A stretch of 14,341 bases of DNA from Anaerolineales bacterium (lineage in GTDB: Bacteria > Chloroflexota > Anaerolineae > UBA7937), in contig JAUVHF010000027.1 of NCBI GenBank assembly GCA_030593425.1, forward strand, positions 1 through 14,341, read 5' to 3'. This document shows, in pieces, positions 13,858 to 14,341 of the stretch. Each line of letters opens with the position of its first letter. The stretch's first letter is position 1. Both the position numbers and the translations under genes were made by a program. The notes under the pieces are model-generated. The model was not told the origin of the DNA and searched no databases. It saw only the letters and a program-made list of their open reading frames with translations.

Positions 13858-13917
13858 ACCTCCTCCGAAGGACAGGGGGAGGCTACCTGGGTTGCAGCGG
13901 ATTTGCCCCTCCCCCTG
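13858..13917 (-). promoter_or_regulatory. SD-proximal hairpin in the acyl-CoA dehydrogenase leader
   Basis: CAGGGGGAGG (13873-13882) and CCTCCCCCTG (13908-13917) are perfect ten-base inverted arms separated by 25 bases. In the mRNA the second arm, CCUCCCCCUG, ends six bases before the SD GGAGGAGG (13866-13859). Its CCUCC could instead pair with the SD, so two exclusive folds are possible: one leaves the SD free and one hides it. A third small hairpin, UCCU-UCGG-AGGA, also overlaps the SD. The helices are seen in sequence; regulation is inference. Confidence 0.4.
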
Positions 13918-13982
13918 GAGCATGGGCAGCCAACAATCCCCTGCCTGTCATCCCTAGACCCTGCCGGGTTCGGGACAGGGCG

Positions 13983-14030
13983 TGCCAGGACAGGCTGGCA
14001 AGTACCGGGCCAGGGTACCAGGGCAGGCTG
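13983..14030. repeat. Palindromic repeat related to the one at 6905-6956
   Basis: TGCCAG (13983-13988) and CTGGCA (13995-14000) are perfect six-base arms, followed by GTACC (14002-14006) and GGTAC (14014-14018). The 12-mer CAGGGCAGGCTG occurs at 14019-14030 and, with one mismatch, at 13986-13997. GCTGGCAAG (13994-14002) precedes it, as in the other copy. It falls in the untranslated leader of the acyl-CoA dehydrogenase operon. Confidence 0.5.
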
Positions 14031-14044
14031 ACCATCCTGTAGGA

Positions 14045-14073
14045 AGGATAGCATCGAGTTTTCGGAGTGTCAA
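14045..14073 (-). promoter_or_regulatory. Strong sigma70-type promoter of the acyl-CoA dehydrogenase/ETF operon
   Basis: On the minus strand TTGACA (14073-14068) is a perfect -35, followed after 17 bases by TATCCT (14050-14045), four of six matches to the -10. Transcription would start near 14038 and give an unusually long leader of about 185 bases, which holds the palindromic repeat and the SD-proximal hairpin. Confidence 0.6.
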
Positions 14074-14123
14074 TAGCCTCCCGCGCCAACGGGCGGGGCG
14101 GGAACTGCCCGCAAGAACGTTAA

Positions 14124-14155
14124 AAGCCCCTTCGATCCTCACTCGAAAGGGGCTT
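14124..14155 (-). terminator. Rho-independent terminator of the gene entering from the right
   Basis: On the minus strand AAGCCCCTTTCG (14155-14144) pairs with CGAAGGGGCTT (14134-14124), with one unpaired base and a nine-base loop, and is followed by TT and then AACGTTCTT. It lies 64 bases after the stop of the partial gene at 14219. It separates that transcript from the promoter at 14045-14073. Confidence 0.65.
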
Positions 14156-14159
14156 ACAC

Positions 14160-14203
14160 TTCCCTATGCCGAATTAAGAAGCAAAGTACATTGCTTTAGG
14201 GAA
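14160..14203. repeat. Nested inverted repeat between the partial gene and its terminator
   Basis: TTCCCTA (14160-14166) pairs with TAGGGAA (14197-14203), and AAGCAA (14179-14184) pairs with TTGCTT (14191-14196) across a six-base loop. The right arms are contiguous while the left arms are split by a 12-base bulge. This would be a structured 3' end upstream of the terminator; no function is known. Confidence 0.35.
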
Positions 14204-14218
14204 TGCCCAAGTTGCGCA

Positions 14219-14341
14219 CTACTCCAAATCCATCCGTTCCTGGCCAGTGATCTGATTGTGAACTAGATCGATGATGGACCTTGCTAGGTCTATCCCTTGC
14301 TTCGCCTTTTTGCGGGACACCGTCACGCTGGCGTCGACGTA
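14219..14341 (-). CDS. C-terminal fragment of an unrecognised protein
   Basis: The minus-strand frame entering from the right edge is open for 40 codons and ends at TAG (14221-14219). It is rich in charged and hydrophobic residues in a helix-like pattern (for example SRKKAKQGIDLARSIIDLV), and ends QERMDLE. The downstream terminator at 14124-14155 fits a real gene end here. I do not recognise the family. The chance of a 40-codon open frame by accident is not small, so this rests mostly on the terminator and residue pattern. Confidence 0.45.
   Translation of the reverse strand, partial: YVDASVTVSRKKAKQGIDLARSIIDLVHNQITGQERMDLE

Noticed and set aside
13854..14054. 67-residue N-terminal extension of the acyl-CoA dehydrogenase to 14054
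   Set aside because: The extension is Pro/Gly/Arg-rich translation of palindromic repeat DNA. A clear SD and family homology both support the start at 13853.

Overview
The window is gene-dense bacterial DNA of moderately high GC. Genes are packed with 4-base overlaps or 0-15 base gaps, Shine-Dalgarno (SD) sites are clear before several genes, and there are no introns or rRNA/tRNA genes. The protein styles (Fpg/Nei glycosylase, a zinicin-type peptidase, a TldD/PmbA protein, monofunctional CoaB and CoaC, an MBL hydrolase with an apparently leaderless promoter) suggest an environmental bacterium, perhaps Chloroflexota. That assignment comes from sequence impression only and is weak.

Layout. (1) Positions 3-662, plus strand: the C-terminal end of a TldD/PmbA-type protease. 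Its stop codon overlaps that of the convergent operon. (2) Positions 5945 down to 659, minus strand: a seven-gene run made of a radical SAM SPL-like protein, a C45-type Ntn hydrolase/acyltransferase, CoaB, CoaC, an acyl-CoA thioesterase, a Fpg/Nei DNA glycosylase, and an unusual single ORF joining a zinicin-like metallopeptidase to a second thioesterase. (3) Positions 5946-6060: a divergent promoter region. (4) Positions 6061-6882, plus strand: an MBL-fold hydrolase with an altered metal motif and a recognisable one-base frameshift near its end. (5) Positions 6883-7074: a convergent spacer full of hairpins. (6) Positions 13853 down to 7075, minus strand: a second seven-gene operon, acyl-CoA dehydrogenase, etfB, YtcJ-like amidohydrolase, EamA transporter, histidine phosphatase, HAD phosphatase, etfA. 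Four other genes separate the two ETF subunits. (7) Positions 13854-14218: the operon leader, with a strong sigma70-type promoter, palindromic repeats, an SD-proximal hairpin and a terminator for the next gene. (8) Positions 14219-14341, minus strand: the last 40 codons of an unrecognised gene.

How the genes may work together. Both operons lean towards CoA and acyl-CoA chemistry. The first makes 4'-phosphopantetheine for CoA (CoaB, CoaC) and carries two hotdog thioesterases and an acyltransferase-family Ntn hydrolase. The second encodes an acyl-CoA dehydrogenase with its electron acceptor ETF, beside an amidohydrolase, a small-molecule exporter/importer and two phosphatases. A shared pathway is inference.

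Most notable are the metallopeptidase-thioesterase fusion, a CoaC with Thr where the catalytic Cys is expected, an ETF whose FAD and AMP loops both depart from the usual motifs, the frameshifted MBL gene that also lacks expected metal ligands, and a possible SD-occluding RNA leader before the acyl-CoA dehydrogenase. I found no clear new defence, CRISPR or mobile system.
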